Origin: Clostridium thailandense
GTDB taxonomy: Bacteria; Bacillota; Clostridia; Clostridiales; Clostridiaceae
DNA length: 64,000 bases
NCBI RefSeq assembly: GCF_019207025.1
Contig: NZ_JAEEGC010000052.1
Span: forward strand, 1 to 64,000
Direction: 5' to 3'
Shown here: one piece after another, positions 16,773 to 25,580 of the stretch
How the letters are laid out: each line of letters begins with the position of its first letter
Position numbering within the stretch: the first letter of the stretch is position 1
Translations under genes and position numbers: made by a program
The notes under the pieces: model-generated
The model's input: the letters and a program-made list of their open reading frames with translations, nothing else
What the model was told of the DNA's origin: nothing
Database searches by the model: none

Positions 16773-19151
16773 CTAACAACAACCAGTCTCTCCAAAGGAC
16801 TGCTCTGTTCTTTCTATTATTTCATCCTGTAATACTTTATCAAGATTATTAAAGTAATCACTGTATCCAGCAACACGGACTATTAAATCCTTATACTCAT
16901 CCGGATTTTTTTGTGCTTCTAAAAGAACCTTTTTATCTACAACATTAAACTGAATATGATGGCCATCCATTGTAAAATATGCTCTTACTAAACTTGCCAT
17001 GTTATTCAGGCCTTTCTCTCCTTGAACAACTGAAGGTGTAAATTTTTGATTTAATAATGTTCCACCTGTTCTCAAATGATCCATTTTAGCTGCTGATTTA
17101 ACTACTGCTGTTGGACCATTTAAATCTGCACCTTTCTCTGGTGAAATACCTTCTGAAACTGGAAGATGAGCTTTTCTTCCATTTGCACTTGCTCCCATAA
17201 CAGCACCAAAATAAACATGACAGGTAGTTGGAAGCATATCTATTCTATAAACTCCTTCTCTACCATTCTTTCTTCCATTAACCTCATTATAGTAGGCATC
17301 AAATATTTCTCTCATTATAGAATCTGCATAATCATCGTCGTTGCCATACTTAGGCGTTTTGTTCTTAACTAAGTTTAATATATCCTCATTACCTTCAAAG
17401 TTATTCTTTAACGCCTGCAAAAGTTCTTCTATTGTTATATTATTTTTATCAAAAACTTGATATTTTATAGCACTTAAACTATCAGTAATTGTTCCTATAC
17501 CAACACCTTGAATATAACTAGTATTATATCTGGCTCCACCTCCATTATAATCCTTTCCTTTAGAAATACAATCATTGGTCACCACTGAAAGAAATGGTAC
17601 CGGCATATTAGTTGCATATAATCTTTCAATTACTCTATTTCCCTTTATCTTTATATCTACAAAGTGTTTAAGCTGTTTTTTATAAGCTTCAAACAGTTCG
17701 TCGTAGCTTTTAAATTCCACTGGATTTCCTGTCTCTATACCTATCTTTTTACCTGTCATTATGTCAATACCATTATTTAGCGTTATCTCTAATATTTTGG
17801 GCAAGTTGAAATACCCTGTTAGAATATATGCTTCCTTACCAAAAGCACCAGTCTCAACGCATCCGCTAGTTCCACCACATCTAGCATCTTCTATGGATTT
17901 TCCTGCCCTTACTAATTCCTGTACGACTGAATCTGCATTAAACATAGATGGTTGTCCCCAGCCTTTTCTTGATATTTCACAGGCTCTTTTCACAAACTTT
18001 TGTGGACTTTTTTTACTTATTTGTACATTAGAGCTTGGCTGTAATAACTGCATTTCATCTATTACATCAAGCAAAAGGTAGCTTACTTCGTTAACTCCAT
18101 TTGAACCGTCTATTTTTAATCCACCCACATTTATGTTTGCAAAATCTGTATAGGTTCCACTTTCCTTTAAGGTTACACCAACCTTAGGTGGTGCTGGCTG
18201 ATTATTAAACTTAACCCAGAAGCACTGCAACATTTCTTCAGCCATTTCTCTTGTAAGGCTTCCTTCTTCTATTTCTTTTTTATAAAAAGGATATAAATGT
18301 TGATCTAATCTTCCAGGATTATAGGCATCCCATGGATTTAATTCAGAAATAACACATAAATGAACGAACCAATAAGACTGAAGCGCTTCTCTAAAATTTC
18401 TTGGAGCATTTGCTGGAATGTAACTACATATATCAGCTATTTCAAGAAGTTCTGCTTTTCTATCTGAATCCTCTTCCTTTGCCGCTAATTCCTTAGCATA
18501 TACCGAGTAGCGTTTGCTTAAAATCATTACTGCATCACAAGCTATACTCATAGCTTCCAGTTGATTCTTCTTGTCAAGCGCCTCGTCATCTTCAAAGAAA
18601 TCGAGATTTTCGATAGCTTTTTCAATATCTTTTTTAAAATCTAAAAAACCTTTTTTAAATATCTTATCATCTCCACTTGTATGTCCCGGACCTCTCTGTT
18701 CCATAAATTCTGTAAATATTCCTGCTGCATAACATTCCTTCCATTCGTTAGTCATTTTTTCTAAAATTTTATGCCTCATTGATCTCTTTTCCCAATATGG
18801 GATTATAATTTCTTCTTGAAGTTTTTTATCGCTTCCACTAACCTTAAAAAATATTCTTTCGCGCCTATCCATTATGTCAAAGTCTTCAAGAGTATGACAG
18901 CACAGTTCTGGATAGGTAGGTGTTGCTGCAGGTTCTTCTCCTCTTTCTCCAACTATTAGCTCCCCATCATTAATACACAACTTTTTCTTAGACATTAATT
19001 CTTTTAAGACTAATGCTCTTAATACAGGAACTGATACTGTTCCTTCATATTTTTTATAAACTTCATCTTCAATTAAAGCTCTTTCCATAGAAATACGTGG
19101 AACTGCATTTACACTTTGCTCCCTTAATTTTTTTACCCTTTCAGTAATCAT
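16773..19151 (-). CDS. hypD: trans-4-hydroxy-L-proline dehydratase (glycyl radical enzyme)
   Basis: A 792-residue glycyl radical enzyme. The thiyl Cys and catalytic Glu occur as SGCVETG near residue 435 (the CxE arrangement of HypD). The glycyl radical loop RVAGYSDYF is near residue 762, and the pyruvate-formate-lyase-like N-terminal domain is complete. HypD dehydrates trans-4-hydroxyproline to pyrroline-5-carboxylate. The assignment rests on the CVE motif plus the neighbours, since an activase lies 6 nt upstream and proC 12 nt downstream, the known hydroxyproline gene set. Other glycyl radical dehydratases (glycerol, propanediol) are the main alternative but would not sit with proC. Confidence 0.92.
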   Translation of the reverse strand: MITERVKKLREQSVNAVPRISMERALIEDEVYKKYEGTVSVPVLRALVLKELMSKKKLCINDGELIVGERGEEPAATPTYPELCCHTLEDFDIMDRRERIFFKVSGSDKKLQEEIIIPYWEKRSMRHKILEKMTNEWKECYAAGIFTEFMEQRGPGHTSGDDKIFKKGFLDFKKDIEKAIENLDFFEDDEALDKKNQLEAMSIACDAVMILSKRYSVYAKELAAKEEDSDRKAELLEIADICSYIPANAPRNFREALQSYWFVHLCVISELNPWDAYNPGRLDQHLYPFYKKEIEEGSLTREMAEEMLQCFWVKFNNQPAPPKVGVTLKESGTYTDFANINVGGLKIDGSNGVNEVSYLLLDVIDEMQLLQPSSNVQISKKSPQKFVKRACEISRKGWGQPSMFNADSVVQELVRAGKSIEDARCGGTSGCVETGAFGKEAYILTGYFNLPKILEITLNNGIDIMTGKKIGIETGNPVEFKSYDELFEAYKKQLKHFVDIKIKGNRVIERLYATNMPVPFLSVVTNDCISKGKDYNGGGARYNTSYIQGVGIGTITDSLSAIKYQVFDKNNITIEELLQALKNNFEGNEDILNLVKNKTPKYGNDDDYADSIMREIFDAYYNEVNGRKNGREGVYRIDMLPTTCHVYFGAVMGASANGRKAHLPVSEGISPEKGADLNGPTAVVKSAAKMDHLRTGGTLLNQKFTPSVVQGEKGLNNMASLVRAYFTMDGHHIQFNVVDKKVLLEAQKNPDEYKDLIVRVAGYSDYFNNLDKVLQDEIIERTEQSFGETGCC

Positions 19152-19157
19152 AATTAA

Positions 19158-20060
19158 TTAGCCCCCTATCTCAATTTTAATTCCAGAATTCTTAAATTTA
19201 CCTTTTATTTCTTCCATTCTCTCATTAGATGGTTTTTCCATTCCAGTTAAGTTGTATTGCATTTTTAATCTTCTGTATTTATCCATCCCCATTTTATGAT
19301 AAGGCAGCAAGTTCACCTGCAGTATATTTAGACTGGATACAAACTTTATAGCTTCATTTATATTCTCATCATCATCATTAATACCTGATATTATAGGCAT
19401 TCTTATATAAATATTACATCCCTTATCTGAAAGTTTTTTCAGATTTCTTAATATATTAACATTTTCTACCCCTGTATATTTAAGATGCCTTTCGTTATTC
19501 ATAAGTTTTATATCATACAAAAATAAGTCTATTTTATCTGCTATTTCCTCTAGCTTTTCCCACTTCACAAAACCACTAGTATCTAGTGTTGTATGTATTC
19601 CTCTCTCCCTACAAAGTTTTAGTATTTCATTTAAAAAATCTATATGAACTAGTGGTTCTCCACCTGAAAAGGTAACACCTCCACCAGATTCATCATAAAA
19701 TACCTCATCCTTTATAATTTCCTTCATAAGCTCTTGTGCTGTTATATCTTTTCCTACATATTCCTTAGCACTATTAGGGCAAAAATCTGTACATTTTCCA
19801 CACAAGGTGCATTTACTCTCATCCGTCTTTGGATATTTCTCCTGAACTTCAACAGCTTTTTGTGGACACCTCTTTATACAGACCCCACAATTTGTACATC
19901 TTTCTTCAAAAAACATAATTTCATGCCCAGGGTTCTGACTTTCCGGATTGTGGCACCACCAGCATTTTAAGGGACATCCTTTAAAAAATACTGTAGTTCG
20001 TATGCCCGGACCATCATGAACAGAATATTTTTGAATATTTATTACAGTTGCATGCTTCAT
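19158..20060 (-). CDS. Glycyl radical enzyme activase for HypD (radical SAM)
   Basis: A 300-residue radical SAM activating enzyme. The SAM cluster motif is CPLKCWWC near residue 30. It is followed by an inserted ferredoxin-like domain with two 4Fe-4S motifs, CTNCGVCIKRCP and CTLCGKCTDFCP, then the GGEP SAM-binding motif (TFSGGEPL). It installs the glycyl radical on the enzyme encoded 6 nt downstream. The start is an ATG after GGGAGGTGG. First gene of the three-gene hydroxyproline operon. Confidence 0.93.
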   Translation of the reverse strand: MKHATVINIQKYSVHDGPGIRTTVFFKGCPLKCWWCHNPESQNPGHEIMFFEERCTNCGVCIKRCPQKAVEVQEKYPKTDESKCTLCGKCTDFCPNSAKEYVGKDITAQELMKEIIKDEVFYDESGGGVTFSGGEPLVHIDFLNEILKLCRERGIHTTLDTSGFVKWEKLEEIADKIDLFLYDIKLMNNERHLKYTGVENVNILRNLKKLSDKGCNIYIRMPIISGINDDDENINEAIKFVSSLNILQVNLLPYHKMGMDKYRRLKMQYNLTGMEKPSNERMEEIKGKFKNSGIKIEIGG

Positions 20061-20220
20061 GTTCCACCTCCCTTATTAAATATTTTAAAAGTATTTACTG
20101 TTAACAGCTTAACTTCTACTTATATAGTTTCTAAGATTATGGACCATATTTGAGTTATAATAGACACTGTCTCTGAAACAATTCGTGTTCCTTCTCATCT
20201 ATAATTATAGAATATTGATT

Positions 20221-20255
20221 ATAAATTAAAAACCCCGAATTCCTTCGAGGTTTTT
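20221..20255 (-). terminator. Terminator of the beta-propeller protein gene
   Basis: AAAAACCTCGAA pairs with TTCGGGGTTTTT around a 4-nt loop, followed on the minus strand by AATTTAT. It overlaps the last bases before the stop at 20259. Confidence 0.85.
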
Positions 20256-20258
20256 AAT

Positions 20259-21560
20259 TTATTTAAAAGTAATAACATTAACTTCATTATTATCTCGTAG
20301 TACAAATCTATTTTTATCTAACGATTTTTTTCCATTAAAAAACAATATCTTCTTACTATCACTGCTCCATTGAATACAATCATCAAAAGATCCAGCTAGA
20401 TCAATATTACTAGCCAGGCATATTCTACTTGTAAAGCTATTCCCATTAATTTTAGCAGCATACAAATTCCACTGTTCTTTCTTATTCTCAAGGACTAAAT
20501 TTATATACACTACCTTTGTCTTATCTGGCGAAATCCACATTGGTGAACCATATGGACCTTCCTTTGATTTAACGGTATGTGAAACAACATTATAGAACTT
20601 CTTACTATCAGTATCATATATATAAGACCCATCTTTTCCTTCTAACATACCCTTGAAAAGAACTTTTTTTCCACCTTCTAATAGATCGTATTTTCCCGAA
20701 AAAATATCACTATAAGTGCTATTGTCGTTTCCTTGTGTATCACGATAGGGTAGCACAAATACCACATCTATTTTCCCGCTGCTGCTATTTACTTTAAATA
20801 ATCCCTGTCTTTGATATCTCACTCCTATAAAATAAATATTCTCTCCATCCTCACTATAGAAGCTTGGAATTATACTAATCGACAAATCCTCTCTTTTTAC
20901 TTTGACCTCCTTTGTGGAATTTTTCTTAATATTATACACTCTTAAGTCTCCGTTATCGGTATAGCTGATCAAACAATTTCCATCCTGAGACCAGTTTGCT
21001 GTTTCCTCCGACCCCACGGCTTTGTCTTTGATTGTTCTATAAGCTGCAGAGCTTGAATCATTTTTTAAGTCATATATATATAGACTATTACCTTTAGCAT
21101 AGTTTAATTTACAAACACTAGGTAGTATATCTGAAAGTTTATTCTTTGTTTCTATATTCAACGGTTTTTTTTCTAAAGTAGAAAGTTTCAACTTATACAG
21201 GCTTCCATAAATATCATTTTGTGCTTTAAATTCCTCATCACTTACTTTAGTAATTTCCTTTACATACTTTTTATGAAATTCATCACTTCCAAGTCCAATT
21301 CCAACTATAGCTTCATCCTCTCCTATAAATCCAAGGTTTTCTGACACTCCAACCACATTACCGTAAGATTTTTTGCTCACTATTTCTAAAGGTTTATTGT
21401 CAGTTTGAGATAGCGATGAACTATCCTCACATACAACTACAGGACTTTTTGAAAACCCCTCTGCCTTTGCATTAAAAAACCTATTAATACCAATACATCC
21501 TCCTATAATAACTAGTGGAATTGAAATTTTTAGTACTAAAAATTTGTTCTTTTCATTCAT
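20259..21560 (-). CDS. Membrane-anchored beta-propeller-like protein, function unknown
   Basis: 433 residues with one N-terminal membrane anchor or uncleaved signal (LVLKISIPLVIIGGCIGINR). The large extracytoplasmic part has repeated blade-like stretches such as ANWSQDGNCLISYTDNGDLR, PMWISPDKTKVVYI and IQWSSDSKKILFF. These W-S-x-D-x-K/N elements are typical of TolB/WD40-like propellers. I do not recognise a specific family. It is the last gene after a response regulator and histidine kinase (57 nt from the kinase gene), so it may be an accessory sensor or target of that system. Confidence 0.7.
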   Translation of the reverse strand: MNEKNKFLVLKISIPLVIIGGCIGINRFFNAKAEGFSKSPVVVCEDSSSLSQTDNKPLEIVSKKSYGNVVGVSENLGFIGEDEAIVGIGLGSDEFHKKYVKEITKVSDEEFKAQNDIYGSLYKLKLSTLEKKPLNIETKNKLSDILPSVCKLNYAKGNSLYIYDLKNDSSSAAYRTIKDKAVGSEETANWSQDGNCLISYTDNGDLRVYNIKKNSTKEVKVKREDLSISIIPSFYSEDGENIYFIGVRYQRQGLFKVNSSSGKIDVVFVLPYRDTQGNDNSTYSDIFSGKYDLLEGGKKVLFKGMLEGKDGSYIYDTDSKKFYNVVSHTVKSKEGPYGSPMWISPDKTKVVYINLVLENKKEQWNLYAAKINGNSFTSRICLASNIDLAGSFDDCIQWSSDSKKILFFNGKKSLDKNRFVLRDNNEVNVITFK

Positions 21561-21616
21561 TATTTATTCCCTCCATTTTTAGTTTATGATGAAATAATAA
21601 AGCTCAATTATCTCCA

Positions 21617-23122
21617 TTAATTATCCAAGTTGTTGCCAAGTTGTAAAAATAGTGGGATTTTTATACAAACTTTTGTACCTTCATTTACTTTACTTTGTAT
21701 ATTTATTTTGCCTTTATATTTATCTAATATGGATTTAACTATAGCAAGCCCAAGGCCACTCCCTCCTCTTTCCTTAGAGTAGGCTTTATCTACTCTATAG
21801 AAGGGCTCAAATATTCTATTTAAGTTTTCTTCAGCTATCCCTTTACCTTGATCTTCTACAATTAGTATACAATTAGAATTTTCTCTATAAGCTGTCAGCC
21901 TTATTAGAGATTTCACCTTGCCGTATTTTATTGAATTATCTATTACATTTATAAGCATTCTACGTATTTCATCCTTACTTGCAAAGATAATAATATTATC
22001 CTGAAGGTTTTTTTCAATGCTAATTTCATATCTTTTAGCCTTAACGATCATATCATCACAAACTGCTTCTATAACCTCTTTCATATCAAGTTTCTCCGAA
22101 AAATCAATATCTACTCTGGTTTCTATTTTAGACATGTCTAAAAGATCTGTTACCATACTATGCAAGTGCTCTGATTCCCTTTTTATTTTTGATGCAGCCT
22201 TTATTAAAATTTCTTCATCTTCACTCACTTCATCTAAGATCATTTGTGAATAGCCTGATATTATGGTCAAAGGTGTTTTCATTTCGTGGGTTACATTATC
22301 AAAGAAAGCTTTTTTGTGCCCTTCAAGCTTTATTAAATCATCTCTGTCCTTTTCAATCGTCCATATTTGCTCTTTTATTTTATCCTTCATTTTACTAAAG
22401 CTTTTTCCCAGTTGTCCTACTTCATCTCTGGATTTTACTTTTAAATTAATATCAAAATTACCGCTGCTTATTTCCTTTGTAAGTTTGCCTAATTTTATAA
22501 TTGGGATAGTAATTTGAGTTGCAAGAAGTATAGCAAAAACAAATATCATTAAAAATACAGAGAACATAAATACTTTTAGTTTCATTAATAAGCTGTTTCC
22601 TGCTTCAAATAATTCAGTATAGTCTTTAACATATCTTAAAATCCCAAATACTTTATTATCTGTATATAGAGGCTGAGAAAAAATAACCACATACCTTTTA
22701 TCTAGTTTTACTATTTTGTATGATGACTTATCTCTAGTAGAAAGTTTTAAATCTTCATGGTTATCCTTTAAAGGCTCATTTTCACTAGAATATATATATC
22801 CATCGCTATAATCAGTGTCAAAAAGTAAATTACCATCATTTTTATACAAAATTACTCTATTATTAATCTTTTCAGCTATTCCACCAGCTATCTTTTCTGC
22901 CTGCTTTTCAAAATCTTTTTCATTAAATTCTATCTTGTTTATCAATAGAAACTGCCTAAAATATATATTCAAATCTCTTTGAGAGTTTAAAAGTTCATCA
23001 CTTATAATCTTTTTGTTATTTTCCACAACTATTTTATTCATAACAAAAGTCATAACATTAAAACTTACACAAAAAATAAAAAACAAACCTATTGCAAACT
23101 TATATCTTATTGAATATCTCAT
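21617..23122 (-). CDS. Membrane sensor histidine kinase
   Basis: 501 residues: TM1 (about 8-29), an extracytoplasmic sensor of about 150 residues, TM2 (about 183-205), HAMP, HisKA with phospho-acceptor motif THEMKTPLTIISGY near residue 280, and HATPase with N-box INVIDNSIKYG, DQGKGIAEENL and GSGLGLAIVKS. It phosphorylates the response regulator encoded 17 nt upstream in the same operon. The signal is unknown. Confidence 0.92.
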   Translation of the reverse strand: MRYSIRYKFAIGLFFIFCVSFNVMTFVMNKIVVENNKKIISDELLNSQRDLNIYFRQFLLINKIEFNEKDFEKQAEKIAGGIAEKINNRVILYKNDGNLLFDTDYSDGYIYSSENEPLKDNHEDLKLSTRDKSSYKIVKLDKRYVVIFSQPLYTDNKVFGILRYVKDYTELFEAGNSLLMKLKVFMFSVFLMIFVFAILLATQITIPIIKLGKLTKEISSGNFDINLKVKSRDEVGQLGKSFSKMKDKIKEQIWTIEKDRDDLIKLEGHKKAFFDNVTHEMKTPLTIISGYSQMILDEVSEDEEILIKAASKIKRESEHLHSMVTDLLDMSKIETRVDIDFSEKLDMKEVIEAVCDDMIVKAKRYEISIEKNLQDNIIIFASKDEIRRMLINVIDNSIKYGKVKSLIRLTAYRENSNCILIVEDQGKGIAEENLNRIFEPFYRVDKAYSKERGGSGLGLAIVKSILDKYKGKINIQSKVNEGTKVCIKIPLFLQLGNNLDN

Positions 23123-23139
23123 TTTTCCTTTCTCCTAGC

Positions 23140-23823
23140 TTACAGCATTTTATAGCCTACCCCAAATACAGTCTCTATTACAGATTGTCCATCGTTTGAA
23201 TCTAACTTTTTTCTAATCCTCTGAATATGTACATCCACCGTTCTGCTGTCACCTTCAAAATCATATCCCCAAACCTTTTGAAGAAGCTTATCTCTAGATA
23301 GAACAATCTTTGTGTTTTTAGCTAAAGTTATAAGAAGTTCATATTCCTTAGGTTTAAACTTTATAAGCTCATCCCCTTTAAAAACTTCCATTCTTTTTTC
23401 ATAAATTCTTATGTTATTAGAAAGCTGTATAACTTCTTCACTTTTTTCTTCTGTTAAACTCTCTATTCTTCTAAGGCACACTTTTATTCTAGCAATAATC
23501 TCCCTTACATCAAAAGGCTTAGTAACATAATCATCTGCCCCTAATTCAAGTCCAAGTATCTTATCCACTATATCATTTTTAGCTGTAAGCATAATAATAG
23601 GAATTCTATAATCTTTAGATATCTCTTTACAAACATCATAACCACTTATATCTGGCAGCATTAAATCTAAAATTATAAGGTCTATCTCTTCTTTCTTAAT
23701 TATATCAATGCCACCTTTACCATTTTCAGCTTCCTTTACGCTGAAGCCTTCCTTTTTTATATAATAGGATAGTATATCCCGTATATCTTCCTCATCTTCA
23801 ATAACAAGTATAGTCTTACCCAT
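23140..23823 (-). CDS. OmpR/PhoB-family response regulator
   Basis: About 227 residues. The receiver domain has acidic pocket EDEED, phospho-acceptor D in LIILDLMLP and K in DDYVTKPF. The C-terminal winged helix has SRDKLLQKVWGYDFEGDSRTVDVHIQRIRKK. The ATG at 23823 is chosen because it follows a GGGGGA ribosome site; the frame is open eight codons further but that start overlaps the site. It forms a two-component system with the kinase downstream. Confidence 0.93.
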   Translation of the reverse strand: MGKTILVIEDEEDIRDILSYYIKKEGFSVKEAENGKGGIDIIKKEEIDLIILDLMLPDISGYDVCKEISKDYRIPIIMLTAKNDIVDKILGLELGADDYVTKPFDVREIIARIKVCLRRIESLTEEKSEEVIQLSNNIRIYEKRMEVFKGDELIKFKPKEYELLITLAKNTKIVLSRDKLLQKVWGYDFEGDSRTVDVHIQRIRKKLDSNDGQSVIETVFGVGYKML

Positions 23824-23884
23824 TTCCATCCCCCTTTTTCTATACATATACTATTATAAACAAAGTTATTGCCAAATTGTAAAC

Positions 23885-23920
23885 AGATATAGACACCCAC
23901 GGCTGTGAGTGTCTATATCT
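23885..23920 (-). terminator. Stem-loop between siaD and the response regulator gene
   Basis: 16-bp arms (one G-U pair) with a 4-nt loop. Only a weak T-run follows (GTTTACAATTT), so it may be a leaky terminator or processing site. It separates the Sia block from the two-component block in one long minus-strand run. Confidence 0.5.
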
Positions 23921-23927
23921 CATCATT

Positions 23928-25547
23928 CTATAAAAAACTTTGGTAATTTTCCACGAATATTTTTACTAAATCAGGGTCAAACTGCTCACCACTGCATCTC
24001 TTTAGTTCTTCTAAAGCTTCTTCTTTACATATAGCATCCTTATATGGTCTATTATGTGTCATAATGTCATAGGATTCAAGAATAGATACTATTCTTGAAT
24101 TAAGAGGTATATTTTTAGCTTTTAAACCATAAGGATATCCTTTTCCATCCCATCTTTCCCTAAGGCATAAAATACATTGAGCAAGAACAGGTTCTTCTAT
24201 AGACTGTGCCATTCTAAATCCTATCTCTGTATATCTTTTTACAATATCCAGCTCAGCTTGAGTTAAGGAAATCTTTTTACCCAGTATTTCCTTAGGTATA
24301 GATACCTTTCCAATATCGTGTAAAGATGCAAAAAGACTCAAATTTAAAATTTCTCTGGAATCATTTTTAATATTTAATAACTTTGCAAAATTTAAGGCCA
24401 TATCTTTAACTCTCTCGTTATGACCATAATCCTCAAAACATTTTTCATAAAGAGTTTTTTCAAGGCCTAATATAATTTTTCTTCTGACATCTTTGCTTTC
24501 TACAAGTTTATTTCTATACATTTCATTTTCAGCTATATTAAAAAGTTCCGATAAACTGGTTGTTGGACTTTCCATTGTAGCACTCCCAAGAGAAATACTT
24601 AATTTAATAGGATTAGGCTCAAAAGTTGTACATATTATTTTTATCTTTTTACAAATTTCTTTAGATCGTTCATCGTCTGTATTAGGCAAAATAATTAAGA
24701 ACTCATCACCACCCCATCTAGCAACTATATCAGTTTTCCTGCAGGATTTCATAAAAGCTTTTGCTGCATTCACCAACAATTTATCTCCATTTTCATGACC
24801 AAATACATCATTAGTGAGTTTTAATCCATTCATATCAGCCATTATAACACTTAATGGCATACTAGATTCACTCTGCAGTTGAGGTATTATATTATCAATA
24901 TACGTTCTATTAAAAAGGGTGGTAAGTTTATCATGATAACTAAGATATAAAATCTGATCTTCCGTTCTTTTTTTTTCTGTAATATCTGTAAGAATTAACA
25001 TTATACTACTATCTTCACTCGATTCTTCAATATTAATAGCTTTATAACTAACGTTAATATACTTACCTTTAATCTTCAACATGTTTGGAAGCTTCTTCAG
25101 ACATTCTAATTCAGAACATATATCCTTCTCATTAAAAAACTCCTTTAAAACGGAACTAAACAGTTCTTTTTGTTCTTTATTTTCATTACATAAAAGTTCA
25201 ATAATATTCTTGTTTGAAATTTTATCTTCAAATAACCTAATACATTCAGAACTGTATTCTTTATTTACCAGCAAATCCTTTCCAAAAGTAAGAAATCCTT
25301 GATTAAAATTATCAAGTAGATTTCTAATTTCATATTCTCTTCTCTTTAACTCTTTCCACTGAGAATCACTAATTTTAATTGATTTACGAGTAAGCTTTAG
25401 AAGTTTTTTATAATTCTCAGCTAAGCTTTTATACTTATTAAAAAGTTCATTTTCAAAGTACCGTTCATTTTCCAAATCATCCATGACTTCCTCGAGAATA
25501 TTCAATTCATCTCCAAATAGATCATTTCGTGCTTCGTAAACAGCCAC
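23928..25547 (-). CDS. siaD: SiaD-like c-di-GMP enzyme: stalk, PAS-like, GGDEF and HD-GYP domains
   Basis: 539 residues. The N-terminal coiled-coil stalk (about 20-85, KSLAENYKKLLKLTRKSIKI) resembles the stalk of SiaC-controlled diguanylate cyclases. A PAS-like segment (about 90-195) follows, then GGDEF (RWGGDEFLIILP near 285, catalytic motif intact) and an HD-GYP-type domain (HDIGKVSIPKEILG near 410, WDGKGYPYGL near 470). It could both make and degrade c-di-GMP. It is the last gene of the siaB-siaC-siaA-siaD set. Pseudomonas SiaD lacks the HD-GYP part, so this is a fused variant. Confidence 0.85.
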   Translation of the reverse strand: MAVYEARNDLFGDELNILEEVMDDLENERYFENELFNKYKSLAENYKKLLKLTRKSIKISDSQWKELKRREYEIRNLLDNFNQGFLTFGKDLLVNKEYSSECIRLFEDKISNKNIIELLCNENKEQKELFSSVLKEFFNEKDICSELECLKKLPNMLKIKGKYINVSYKAINIEESSEDSSIMLILTDITEKKRTEDQILYLSYHDKLTTLFNRTYIDNIIPQLQSESSMPLSVIMADMNGLKLTNDVFGHENGDKLLVNAAKAFMKSCRKTDIVARWGGDEFLIILPNTDDERSKEICKKIKIICTTFEPNPIKLSISLGSATMESPTTSLSELFNIAENEMYRNKLVESKDVRRKIILGLEKTLYEKCFEDYGHNERVKDMALNFAKLLNIKNDSREILNLSLFASLHDIGKVSIPKEILGKKISLTQAELDIVKRYTEIGFRMAQSIEEPVLAQCILCLRERWDGKGYPYGLKAKNIPLNSRIVSILESYDIMTHNRPYKDAICKEEALEELKRCSGEQFDPDLVKIFVENYQSFL

Positions 25548-25580
25548 ATCCTCAACTCCTTTCTTAAAGTTAATTTAAAA

